DNA of 64,000 nucleotides. It comes from Bacteroidota bacterium (GTDB lineage Bacteria > Bacteroidota > Bacteroidia > Chitinophagales > Chitinophagaceae). Made by a program: the position numbers and the translations under genes. The DNA is taken from the NCBI GenBank assembly GCA_016711825.1, contig JADJSG010000003.1, positions 62,001 to 126,000 on the forward strand, read 5' to 3'. Shown here piece by piece: positions 17,466 to 25,659 of the stretch. The notes under the pieces are model-generated. The model worked only from the letters and a program-made list of their open reading frames with translations, did not search any database and was not told where the DNA came from. Numbering within the stretch: position 1 is the stretch's first letter; the number at the start of each line of letters is the position of its first letter.

Positions 17466-18714
17466 ATTTTTCACTTTTTCACTTTTACTTTCTCTCCAAT
17501 TTTCTTTGCATGCGCAAGAAAATTCTCCCTATTCGAGATATGGTATTGGCAACCTCCGCGATATTGAAAATATTGCTAACCGTGGAATGGGTGGCGTTTC
17601 AATCGCAGATGATAATATGCAAATTGCAAACCCAATTAATCCTGCAACTTATACCGGATTGAAGCTTGCTTCGTATCAAGTAGGCTTGGTTTCGCATTTA
17701 GTGACTTTAAAAAGTACACAAGCCTCCAATAAAGTAGGTAAAACAACCCTTGCTTATGTAAATATAGGGTTCCCGATTTCAAAAAAAATGGGATTTAGCT
17801 TTGGCTTACTACCCATTTCAAGTGCCCGTTATAATATGAAAACCACCGATACCAATACTTCGGTTAAATCACTGGTCAACAACAGTTATTATGGAGGCGG
17901 TGGGGTGCAAAAAATTTATATCGGTACCGCTTATCGTTTCAACGACATTTCGATAGGTTTTAATACTGGTTATCAATTTGGCAATATCACAAATTCAAGT
18001 GAATCAAGTTTTACAGATTCTTTAAATATTTTGTCGAATAATATTTATGGCCGAACCATCATCGGAGGTGTTTTTTGGCAAGCAGGTGCTTTGATGAATA
18101 AAGAAATCAATAAATCATATCGATTAAAATTAGGGCTTACCTATACCGGGGCACAAAAAATCAATGCCAAAAAGGAAATGTATTGGGAATCATATTATTC
18201 CGATTTAGAAAATATTATAAGTAAAGTAGATAGTTCAATTGGGAAAAAAGGAAAAATCAATATGCCTTTTAACTTAGGAGCCGGTATCATGCTGGCACAT
18301 GGCGACAATTGGCAAATTGGAGCCGATTATTTATATTCAAATTGGAAATCATATACAGCCTTTGGCGTAGCCGACTCGATGGATAATACATGGACATTTA
18401 GAATTGGCGGTGCATATATTCCTGACCCTTCTTCTGTGAATTCATATTGGAAAAAAATGACTTTTCGATTAGGTTTTTATACGGGTAAAGACATTATCAA
18501 TTTTAATGGAAATCATTTGTCAAAAGCAGCAGGAACCTTTGGTATAGGCTATCCGATCAGAAGAACCAATAATACAATTGGTCAGCTCAATGCAGCCCTG
18601 GAAGTGGGGAGTAGGGGTACTACTGACAATGGATTACTCAAAGAAAACTATACTCATATTGCCATTGGTTTTACCTTTAACGACAAATGGTTTTTGAAAC
18701 GTAGATATGATTAA
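17440..18714 (+). CDS. Outer-membrane protein (porin-like beta-barrel) preceding lptC
   Basis: The ATG at 17440 gives 424 residues with a signal peptide of about 26 residues (FSLLLSLQFSLHAQ). An upstream in-frame codon at 17407 would bury it. The mature start ENSPYSRYGIGNL and then GMGGVSIAD is typical of a Bacteroidota barrel family. The rest alternates beta-strands and ends YTHIAIGFTFNDKWFLKRRYD. It overlaps coaX by 26 bases and lptC by 8, so translation is likely coupled. The substrate is unknown. A role in outer-membrane biogenesis is suggested only by its neighbours. Confidence 0.75.
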   Translation: MQYWNNKNKFFTFSLLLSLQFSLHAQENSPYSRYGIGNLRDIENIANRGMGGVSIADDNMQIANPINPATYTGLKLASYQVGLVSHLVTLKSTQASNKVGKTTLAYVNIGFPISKKMGFSFGLLPISSARYNMKTTDTNTSVKSLVNNSYYGGGGVQKIYIGTAYRFNDISIGFNTGYQFGNITNSSESSFTDSLNILSNNIYGRTIIGGVFWQAGALMNKEINKSYRLKLGLTYTGAQKINAKKEMYWESYYSDLENIISKVDSSIGKKGKINMPFNLGAGIMLAHGDNWQIGADYLYSNWKSYTAFGVADSMDNTWTFRIGGAYIPDPSSVNSYWKKMTFRLGFYTGKDIINFNGNHLSKAAGTFGIGYPIRRTNNTIGQLNAALEVGSRGTTDNGLLKENYTHIAIGFTFNDKWFLKRRYD

Positions 18715-19288
18715 ACCCGGTTTTATATCTAAAAAGGCCCTCATTTTGGGCTGTATATTATGCTTGCAAGGCTTGCTTTTTTCTTGCAAAAACGACATTC
18801 AGCAACTCAAGGCCACACTCGATAAAAGTATTGTAAACGTTGAACGAGCCGAAGATGTAACCATCATTTACAGTAAAGACGGTGCCACCAAAGCAACCCT
18901 TTTTACCAGTCATTTTACCCATATCCAAAATGTAGATCCTTCTTACATTGAAATGAAAAAAGGATTAAAAGTGGAATTTTATAACGACTCTTTACAAGTG
19001 CAAAGCACACTCACAGCAAAATATGGCAAATACTTTGAACAAAACGGAAATGTATTGGTTAGAGATAGTGTAGTGGTGACCAATTTAAAAAAAGAACAAC
19101 TCAATACGGAAGAGTTGGTTTGGAATGAAAAACTACAAAAATTTTATACAGAAAAGTTTGTAAAAATTACCACACCCACGCAAATTATTTACGGTGATGG
19201 CTTAGAGTCGAATCAAAATTTTTCAGAATACAAAATCATTAATATTAAAGGGATGATAGGTGTGACTGCCAATTCACTCCCTTTATAA
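18707..19288 (+). CDS. lptC: LPS export protein LptC family lipoprotein
   Basis: The 193-residue protein has a lipoprotein signal ending LLFSCKND (Cys at 27). A LptC/OstA-like beta-jellyroll follows, seen as repeated strand patterns (VTIIYSKDG, LTAKYGKYFEQNG, VVVTNL, IIYGDGLESNQNF). LptC bridges the LptBFG ABC transporter to LptA in the periplasm. The usual E. coli form has an uncleaved anchor; the lipidated form is common in this phylum. It overlaps the preceding barrel gene by 8 bases. A LptF/G permease gene is at 48696 in this window. Confidence 0.82.
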   Translation: MIKPGFISKKALILGCILCLQGLLFSCKNDIQQLKATLDKSIVNVERAEDVTIIYSKDGATKATLFTSHFTHIQNVDPSYIEMKKGLKVEFYNDSLQVQSTLTAKYGKYFEQNGNVLVRDSVVVTNLKKEQLNTEELVWNEKLQKFYTEKFVKITTPTQIIYGDGLESNQNFSEYKIINIKGMIGVTANSLPL

Positions 19289-19335
19289 AAGTTGTATAAA
19301 AATTAAATGATAATGATAAAATCAAGCCAAACATA

Positions 19336-19367
19336 TTGACTTTATTAAAACTTTATCTGTATTTTTA
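19336..19367 (+). promoter_or_regulatory. Possible promoter of fabI
   Basis: TTG (19336-19338), 21 bases, then TATTTTTA (19360-19367) is one mismatch from TAnnTTTG. It lies 27 bases before the fabI ATG. Weaker than the rpsU and rpoD promoters. Confidence 0.3.
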
Positions 19368-19394
19368 GCCTTTCAAAAACATTATCACATATAT

Positions 19395-20213
19395 ATGGCA
19401 TATAATTTATTAAAAGGAAAGAGAGGAATTATTTTTGGTGCATTAGATGAAAAGTCGATGGCATGGCAAATAGCATTGAAATGTCAGGAAGAAGGTGCAA
19501 CATTTACTTTAAGCAATGCACCTATTGCTTTACGAATGGGTAAAATTCAAGAGCTTTCTGCGTTATGTAACCATGCAGTAATTATTGGCGCAGATGCTAC
19601 ATCTACCGATGATTTAGAAAATGTTTTTAAACAAAGTATGGAAGTATTGGGTGGTAAAATCGATTTTGTATTACACTCAATAGGCATGAGTCCAAATGTG
19701 CGTAAAAAAATACCTTATACAGATACGAGTTATGAAAATTTCATGAAAACGATTGATATTTCTGCGCTTTCGTTTCATAAAGTGATGCAAAGTGCTATGA
19801 AAACCGACGCACTCAACGAATGGGCTTCGGTTGTTGCCCTATCTTATATTGCAGCACAACGAACATTTCCAGGATATAACGATATGGCAGATGCCAAAGC
19901 ATTGCTTGAAAGTATAGCACGTAGCTTTGGCTTTCAGTATGGGTTTAAAAATAAAGTGAGGGTAAATACTATTTCGCAATCTCCTACTCTAACAACTGCT
20001 GGCAGTGGGGTTGAAGGGTTTGATGCCTTTTTTCATTATGCCGAAAAAATGTCTCCTTTAGGCAATGCCAATGCTATAGAATGTGCTGAATATTGTATTA
20101 CCTTGTTTAGTGATTTAACCAGAAAAGTAACCATGCAAAATCTTTTTCATGATGGAGGCTTTTCATTTACGGGAGTAAGCACTGAATTGGTTGAACAGCT
20201 ACTCCAAAAATAG
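19395..20213 (+). CDS. fabI: Enoyl-[acyl-carrier-protein] reductase (NADH)
   Basis: The 272-residue protein is an FabI-type short-chain reductase. It has the N-terminal nucleotide site GIIFGALDEKSMAW, the HSIGM segment and the catalytic pair Tyr161-Lys168 in PGYNDMADAKALLE, with Tyr151 upstream. It carries out the last reduction of fatty-acid elongation in the cytoplasm and is the target class of triclosan. It sits 106 bases after lptC and 4 bases before a small lipoprotein gene. Confidence 0.95.
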   Translation: MAYNLLKGKRGIIFGALDEKSMAWQIALKCQEEGATFTLSNAPIALRMGKIQELSALCNHAVIIGADATSTDDLENVFKQSMEVLGGKIDFVLHSIGMSPNVRKKIPYTDTSYENFMKTIDISALSFHKVMQSAMKTDALNEWASVVALSYIAAQRTFPGYNDMADAKALLESIARSFGFQYGFKNKVRVNTISQSPTLTTAGSGVEGFDAFFHYAEKMSPLGNANAIECAEYCITLFSDLTRKVTMQNLFHDGGFSFTGVSTELVEQLLQK

Positions 20214-20217
20214 TCGT

Positions 20218-20679
20218 ATGAAGTCATCTATATCTTTAACAAGTTTGTGTCTTTTACTCTTTTTTATATTGTCATGTAAAAAACAACAGGTAGAACAAAC
20301 AAGGTATTTAACTTTTTATGCCAATCCTTCTTATATAGGAACCCATCCTACAGCAGGGCTCATTTCAAATATTTATATCCAGGACAAAAAGGAATATATG
20401 CAATTTTTTATGGATATAGAAAATGGAGATGTGGCTAAAATTTATAAGTTGAGAATACACAGTGCAGATACCACACAAACCTATGGATATAATGTAAACC
20501 CATTGATTGATTTGGGTGATATGTCAGATAATAAGCCTGTAAGTACAAAAGTCAATAATCTATCATTTACTGATTTTACCCAAAGTTTTAAAGGCTATTA
20601 TATCATTCAGGACCCTGATAACATCAGTAATGATACCACCACCTTGTTGTTTTTTGGTAAAATAGGAAATTGGGAATAA
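20218..20679 (+). CDS. Hypothetical lipoprotein
   Basis: The ATG at 20218 gives 153 residues with a lipoprotein signal ending FFILSCKK (Cys20). A longer frame overlapping fabI would push the signal inward and is rejected. The mature part has no recognised domain; it reads as a small beta-rich protein (YLTFYANPSYIG, KIYKLRIHSAD, LLFFGKIGNWE). It follows fabI by 4 bases and is probably on the same transcript. Confidence 0.6.
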   Translation: MKSSISLTSLCLLLFFILSCKKQQVEQTRYLTFYANPSYIGTHPTAGLISNIYIQDKKEYMQFFMDIENGDVAKIYKLRIHSADTTQTYGYNVNPLIDLGDMSDNKPVSTKVNNLSFTDFTQSFKGYYIIQDPDNISNDTTTLLFFGKIGNWE

Positions 20680-21053
20680 TCAATGGGAATCCTGCAATGG
20701 ACTAAGTATCATCTTTAATGTTTTATACTATTGGGATTCATATAAGATGTCAAAATTTTATAAATCTTACAAAGGGAAACCTTATTTCTTCGAAGGGTAT
20801 ATTTTCTTTGTTGTCTTTGCGAACCTTAAGCACCAGTATGTTCACTATATGTATCTACAATTCACAATGTTCGGCAAAGCTATATTCCGAATCGGGTTAA
20901 TGAAATAAAACATGATAGTGTTTAAGTTTTCCTGAAAGTTTAAATTACTCCTTCTTCTTTACTTTAGAATTAATTTCAATATCTTCGATTGACGACTATG
21001 TTTGATTTTTTCCAGATGAATGATAGGCATAATACTCATTTACTCTTTAACCA
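20680..21053. other. 374-nt region without a gene
   Basis: No supported gene lies between the lipoprotein and the broken regulator. A 60-codon frame at 20718-20900 has no family features. A stretch reading CTTTGTTGTCTTTGCGAACC (20806-20825) resembles the dispersed CTTTGCG-type repeats I associate with Bacteroidota genomes, but only one copy is in view. Confidence 0.4.
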
Positions 21054-21856
21054 ATGAAAGTATCGGCTGACATACGAAAATTTTATAAACCCATTCAACC
21101 AACAGTTAATCAATCGGCTGAAAATGTAAGCTATTCAGAATTTTTTCCTGATTTAAGTCTCCAAGACTTTATATATTGTTATTGGCAACTCAAAACATCT
21201 ACACCTCTTTCTGAACCATTTATTTATCGTGTAGTTGCTGACGGATGCATTGACATCTTTTTTGAACTCAACAATCCCAAGGAAAATTTTGTAATGGGAT
21301 TTTGTAAAAAATTTACGGAGTTTCCTCTTGACAACTCTTTTCATTATATAGGTGTTCGTTTCTTGCCGACCATGTTTCCACAATTATTCAATGTGAATGC
21401 ATCTGAATTGAGTAATCGTTTTGAACAATTAAGTAATGTAGTGCCTAAAGTTTCAGCTTTCATTACAAATAATTTTCATAACCAACTAACTACAGCACAA
21501 ATGCAATTAGCCTTTGATACTTATTTTATCGATATTCTTGCAAACACAATTTTTAATTGTGACAGCAGACTATACAATGCAATTGGAAAAATACTGAGTG
21601 AGTTTGGGGTTGTCAATATTGAACAGGAATAAGTCAACGGCAACTACGCAGACTTTTTGGGTTTTATATTGGTGATACACCTAAGACTTTTGCAAAAGTG
21701 GTTCGTTTCCAAAATATTCTTCGAGCCAAACCTTCATCGCAAAGTTTGCGACAGAACAAATTGTTTTTTAATCTTGGTTATTACGACCAGGCCCATTTTA
21801 TCAAAGAATTCAAAAATTTTTACGGAGTTACACCCAGCAAGGCATTTGGCAGATGA
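21054..21856 (+). pseudogene. AraC-family regulator (DUF6597 domain), frameshifted
   Basis: The first frame (21054-21632, 192 residues) holds the DUF6597-type sensor (EFFPDLSLQDFIYCYWQL, ADGCIDIFFEL, YIGVRFLPTMF) and stops just as the DNA-binding domain begins (GVVNIEQE). The rest of that domain continues in another frame from about 21610 to TGA at 21856: ISQRQLRRLFGFYIGDTP, then KTFAKVVRFQNILRA and GYYDQAHFIKEFKNFYGVTP. Compared with AraC proteins, the first helix of the first helix-turn-helix is shortened at the junction. A small deletion (about 4-5 codons, net frame change) is therefore likely rather than a simple one-base slip. Either the gene is inactivated or there is a sequence error. 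It is next to a VOC gene, a common pairing. Confidence 0.8.
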
Positions 21857-21929
21857 TTATGTCCGTTTTTTACAATGTTTGAAATTAGATATACTATAAT
21901 TTTGTATCTATATTCAACACTATATTAAG

Positions 21930-22400
21930 ATGAAACGAATACGAATCATGCTAATATTGGCATGTATATCAACATATACATTTTCACAATCAAGTTACAT
22001 AATTAAAAATCAAAACAAGATGAAATTAAACGCAGGAATCCTCACAACAAAGCTGTCAGAAAGTAAAGCATTTTATACCAATATTTTAGGTTTTGGGGTA
22101 ACATTTGAAAACGAGTTTTATCTCCTTTTACACACCCCAAACCACCAAGCAGAAATGAGTTTTTTGCTTCCTAATCATCCAAGTCAGCATGCATTCTTTC
22201 ACAAACCTTTTTTAGGACAAGGAATGTATCTGACTATTGAAGTAGATGATGTGGATAGCATCTATAAAGAGCTTAAAAACAAAGGGTTACCGATTATGGT
22301 TGAAATAAGAAATGAACCTTGGGGTGACAGGCATTTTGCCATTGAAGACCCTAACGGCATTGGTATTGACATTGTAAAATATTCACCACAAGACAAATAA
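21930..22400 (+). CDS. VOC (glyoxalase/bleomycin-resistance) family protein with signal peptide
   Basis: From the ATG at 21930 the protein has 156 residues. The first 20 look like a cleavable signal (LILACISTYTFSQ). The VOC domain then runs from about 31 (MKLNAGILTTKLSESKAFYT) to KYSPQ, with LGFGVTFE, YLTIEVDDVDSIYKELK and EPWGDRHFAIEDPNG. Relatives usually start at the equivalent of residue 31 (ATG at 22020), which would give 126 residues and a cytosolic protein. The enzymatic activity cannot be named. The neighbour is the broken AraC-type regulator, probably its former controller. A TAATTTTG box (21897-21904) lies 25 bases before the first ATG. Confidence 0.72.
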   Translation: MKRIRIMLILACISTYTFSQSSYIIKNQNKMKLNAGILTTKLSESKAFYTNILGFGVTFENEFYLLLHTPNHQAEMSFLLPNHPSQHAFFHKPFLGQGMYLTIEVDDVDSIYKELKNKGLPIMVEIRNEPWGDRHFAIEDPNGIGIDIVKYSPQDK

Positions 22401-22653
22401 GTTTACAAATGCATCTTTTAAGCAATTTTTTAAGGGCAAACTATATTGGCATAGTGTATACAAATTGCTTTTATGTGTATATCATTAAAACTATCTTTAT
22501 TGTGTCGTTGGTATGAAAAACAAATTGACCTTATGTTCTGGATATGGCTTTACAAAGTTGAGTGTAGATCTTTGGATGAAATGCGTTCAATGACCTGTTT
22601 ACTTGTAAACATATCGCTATTGAAAACAACAATAATTTTAAAATTACTATAAA

Positions 22654-23004
22654 ATGAACAATATACCTTTTCAAACAATAGACTGGTCATCCATTGAAAA
22701 TGTTGAATATAAGGGAACCAATGGTGTTGCGCTATGGAAGACAATTCAATTTCCTGGTCTTAGAATTAGGTTGGTAGAATACTCAAACGGATATTTAGCT
22801 GACCATTGGTGTGAAAAAGGACATATTGTACATTGTTTAGAAGGTGAGTTAATCAGTGAACTAAAAACAGGAGAACAAATTAAATTGTCAAGAGGGGAGT
22901 CGTTTATTGTATCAGACGATGTAAGTTCTCATCGTTCTTCTACAGAAAACGGAGTTAAACTGCTTATCATAGACGGTGACTTTTTGAAATATAAGCATGA
23001 ATAA
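22654..23004 (+). CDS. DHCW motif cupin fold protein
   Basis: This 116-residue single-domain cupin has the segments LADHWCEKGHIVHCLEGEL, LSRGESFIVSDDVSSHRS and GVKLLIIDGDFLK that define a small bacterial cupin family. The clustered His/Cys/Glu residues in ADHWCEKGH are candidates for metal binding. The biochemical role of the family is not known to me. It stands alone, 253 bases after the VOC gene. Confidence 0.72.
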   Translation: MNNIPFQTIDWSSIENVEYKGTNGVALWKTIQFPGLRIRLVEYSNGYLADHWCEKGHIVHCLEGELISELKTGEQIKLSRGESFIVSDDVSSHRSSTENGVKLLIIDGDFLKYKHE

Positions 23005-23366
23005 ACATAAATATTCAAATATTCATTTAGAATACCCAATGTATTTAATATGTAGTCTGAAAAAAATCGGTAAATGCCTTCATCATGACATTTATGCTCA
23101 TAACAAATGAACTATCATTCATGTAATTTCAGGATTAGCCTATAACTTTATTTCAATCAGTAAAAAGCGATGTTTTTATTCGAATATCTTTAAGTGAGAA
23201 TAGGAAATACAAATCCTTTCTGTGAACAAATATGAAGTGTATGATTCTTATCAACCATTCATTTGCTAAATATATAACAATATTGACATAGGTAAACCTT
23301 CCAGATAGATGAAAGCTGCAAAAGTAAGTAAGCGTCTAAATGTCGTTTTTTAAATCCTTAATTTCG
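23005..23366. other. 362-nt convergent intergenic region
   Basis: The region lies between the cupin (rightward) and the IscA-type gene (leftward). I find no ORF, RNA gene or strong hairpin. A minus-strand TACTTTTG at 23320-23327 has no -33 partner and points away from any gene. Confidence 0.4.
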
Positions 23367-23705
23367 CTATACGGCAAAACTAGTGCCACAACCACAGGTA
23401 CTGCTTGCATTGGGGTTTTTAAAGGTAAATCCTCTTGAATTGAGTCCTCCTTCAAATTCCACCGTCATGCCATGAAGATACATTTCATGAGCAGCATTTA
23501 ATAGTACAGGCAGGCCATCAATTTCAAATTCAATATCACCTTCCTGTTTAAAATCCTGCTCTAAAACATAGGTCATACCACTACAACCTCCACCTTTCAC
23601 ACCTACACGTAATATTTTTTGATCTTGTGATTCCGATGCAATTCTTTTCAATTCAGCAATTGCCGAAGGGGTGAATTGTACGGGCATTTGAGTAACTTCA
23701 ACCAT
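23367..23705 (-). CDS. Iron-sulfur cluster assembly accessory protein (IscA/ErpA/HesB type)
   Basis: The 112-residue protein has the A-type carrier fold and the three conserved cysteines: Cys41 in KGGGCSGMTY, and Cys104 and Cys106 in STCGCGTSF. It carries or delivers Fe-S clusters to apo-proteins. It stands without other isc/suf genes, so it probably works with a suf operon elsewhere. The start at 23705 gives MVEVTQMPVQF; the internal Met7 is also possible. The M43 protease gene lies 17 bases upstream on the same strand. Confidence 0.93.
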   Translation of the reverse strand: MVEVTQMPVQFTPSAIAELKRIASESQDQKILRVGVKGGGCSGMTYVLEQDFKQEGDIEFEIDGLPVLLNAAHEMYLHGMTVEFEGGLNSRGFTFKNPNASSTCGCGTSFAV

Positions 23706-23722
23706 GATTTATGCTATTTTAT

Positions 23723-25021
23723 TTATTCTACAACAACTTTCTGATTGTAGGTATATTCGTTATCTAACACTATTTTTAAGAAATAAATACCCGTTGGTAA
23801 ATTTTCAACATGAAGACTTGTAGAAGAAGTTTGTTGATTCAATGAAGTTGTTTTTACAATTTGACCAAGATTATTCATTAAAAACACAGAAGCTTGTTGA
23901 AAATCAAGGTTTGTAATTCCGATATTGATGATATCATCTGTAGGATTTGGATAGACCGTTACATTGGCCGAAAAATCGTAATCTTCAATTTTTGTTGGAA
24001 TTCTAACCAATAATCTTTGGTTGTTTAATACTGACTCCATTAAAGTGACCTGGCCTTTTGTAAAACTGTTTTGGCATGATTCAGCTGAATAATCCATATA
24101 GTTTTCTACCATATCTTTTTTATCACCTGCACCTTGGTTGCAAGTATTCTTTATTTTGTTGCAATCGCTGTTTGATTCAGAGGCTTGATCGGGGGTATCT
24201 GCAATGCCATCATCTTCATACCCATTTTGACCAGCACATTTACCATTATCATCTCCCCATGTATGACGTAATCCTAAATAATGTCCCACTTCATGCACAG
24301 TTGTTTTACCTGTACAACCGTAAGCTGCATTACCTTTTGGCAACTTGTTAGGTCCACCAAATGCTAAATAGTCGATTACAACACCATCTAAAGCCTGACC
24401 AGTTGGGTATTGTTGTGGTCCCCAGTTTGGTAAGCCAGTAGGTGGATAGGCATATCCTAACAATACATAAGCAGCGCCAGGAACATCAATATCACATACC
24501 CAAATGTTTAATTTTCTATCTGGTGAAATTGCATCATCTCCGCCATTTGATGTTTGCTTTACATAATCGGCTATATTGTTGTTATTAAAATCGAAGTCAT
24601 AAACAAAGGCAGTAGTTGCTGTGCTTTTTCTGATAATTTGCGACAACATAAACTGAATATTTGCCGGACCAACAACAGGTAAAAATTCACTTCGTAAACT
24701 AGAAGTGTCAGCATTTTTTCTTAAAAAACTTTTATTCAACAAATCAATTTGTGCATGCACATAATCATCTGTTAAGTTTTCAGCGCCGGTATTGTAAACT
24801 ATATGCACAACCACAGGTATCGTAATGGTAGCTGCTCTTGTTTTTTTATGGTTATCGTTGCTTATTTGATTTGGTAAATCTTTTACATATTGTTCAGTAC
24901 CTGGATATTTTTGGTCTATCGATTTTAAATATTCATAAGAAGCACAACGTTTTACTTGTTGTGCATTTGATAAAAAAGTTATGCTTGCAAAGCATAATAA
25001 AAGACTCGTTTTCAATTTCAT
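23723..25021 (-). CDS. T9SS-secreted M43-type zinc metalloprotease (pappalysin-like)
   Basis: The 432-residue protein has a signal peptide (about 1-21) and a propeptide-like stretch. The catalytic domain has HEVGHYLGLRH at 243-253 (His243, Glu244, His247, His253) and the Met-turn NYMDYS (307-312). A C-terminal T9SS type A domain (about 345-432) ends with LPTGIYFLKIVLDNEYTYNQ. Cysteine pairs around 261-317 fit the disulfides of this family. It is an extracellular protease. A small proline-stretch protein is encoded 48 bases upstream. Confidence 0.9.
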   Translation of the reverse strand: MKLKTSLLLCFASITFLSNAQQVKRCASYEYLKSIDQKYPGTEQYVKDLPNQISNDNHKKTRAATITIPVVVHIVYNTGAENLTDDYVHAQIDLLNKSFLRKNADTSSLRSEFLPVVGPANIQFMLSQIIRKSTATTAFVYDFDFNNNNIADYVKQTSNGGDDAISPDRKLNIWVCDIDVPGAAYVLLGYAYPPTGLPNWGPQQYPTGQALDGVVIDYLAFGGPNKLPKGNAAYGCTGKTTVHEVGHYLGLRHTWGDDNGKCAGQNGYEDDGIADTPDQASESNSDCNKIKNTCNQGAGDKKDMVENYMDYSAESCQNSFTKGQVTLMESVLNNQRLLVRIPTKIEDYDFSANVTVYPNPTDDIINIGITNLDFQQASVFLMNNLGQIVKTTSLNQQTSSTSLHVENLPTGIYFLKIVLDNEYTYNQKVVVE

Positions 25022-25069
25022 GTATAGTATTTTGTGTAAAGTTAAGAAATATGTTAAAATAATTTTAGT

Positions 25070-25561
25070 TTATTTACAGGCAGCGTTTTTATTGACAAAC
25101 ACGGTGTTGTGACCAACAAATTTTTCTTTAAGGTCTTTAAATAATTCGGGCATCAGAATTTCATTATTGCCATAAAAGCAAAAGTCTATTTCCCCTTCTC
25201 GCCCCCATGGTTTTTTGTCGTACATCAATTCACAATGATGTTTTGCATTGAAATAGGTAATGTATTCAAAAAATTCATTTCTGGCTTTTGCATCAATACC
25301 TGTACCTCGACTCACAAACGAAACCACCACTTGGGCCAGTGGCTTAATCGTTGCATTATCCTGCTTTATGATTCTCGGAGGAGGTGGGGGAGGTGGAGGA
25401 GGCGTTTTGGGGATATGTACAATATTACTGTCTTTGGCCGGAACGGTTTTTACTACAGTCGCTTTTTTCTTTTTTCTTTTTTTTCTTTTTGCATCCGCAT
25501 TGAAAGTGATTAAGCAAACTAAAGTGAGTAATAAAACACGTAAGGCTATCCGAGACTTCAT
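25070..25561 (-). CDS. Hypothetical exported protein with Lys/Arg block and polyproline
   Basis: The ATG at 25561 gives 163 residues with a signal peptide (about 1-24, ALRVLLLTLVCLITFNADA). An unusual basic block follows (KRKKRKKKK, 25-33), then a spacer and nine consecutive prolines (54-62). The C-terminal 95 residues are folded-looking, with EFFEYITYFNAKHHCELMYD, GREGEIDFCFYG and a terminal AACK. I do not recognise the domain. The basic block and polyproline would make an extended stalk between the signal sequence and a small periplasmic domain. It may be cotranscribed with the M43 protease. Confidence 0.6.
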   Translation of the reverse strand: MKSRIALRVLLLTLVCLITFNADAKRKKRKKKKATVVKTVPAKDSNIVHIPKTPPPPPPPPPRIIKQDNATIKPLAQVVVSFVSRGTGIDAKARNEFFEYITYFNAKHHCELMYDKKPWGREGEIDFCFYGNNEILMPELFKDLKEKFVGHNTVFVNKNAACK

Positions 25562-25659
25562 CCAATATAATTTTTCCAAATATATCATTTTTCAATAAAT
25601 TTAAATAAAATACAAACTATAACTTATCTACATTTGCGTTTAACAATTTTATTCTATAG

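Noticed and set aside
20718..20900. 60-codon frame between the lipoprotein and the broken regulator
   Set aside because: It has no family feature, and its composition is that of non-coding AT-rich DNA.
23320..23327. Minus-strand TACTTTTG box as promoter of an antisense RNA
   Set aside because: It has no -33 partner at 19-21 bases and points away from any gene.
25235..25598. Two plus-strand frames with Gly runs opposite the proline-stretch gene
   Set aside because: The Gly runs are the complement of the proline codons. The minus-strand frame has a signal peptide and folded C-terminus.
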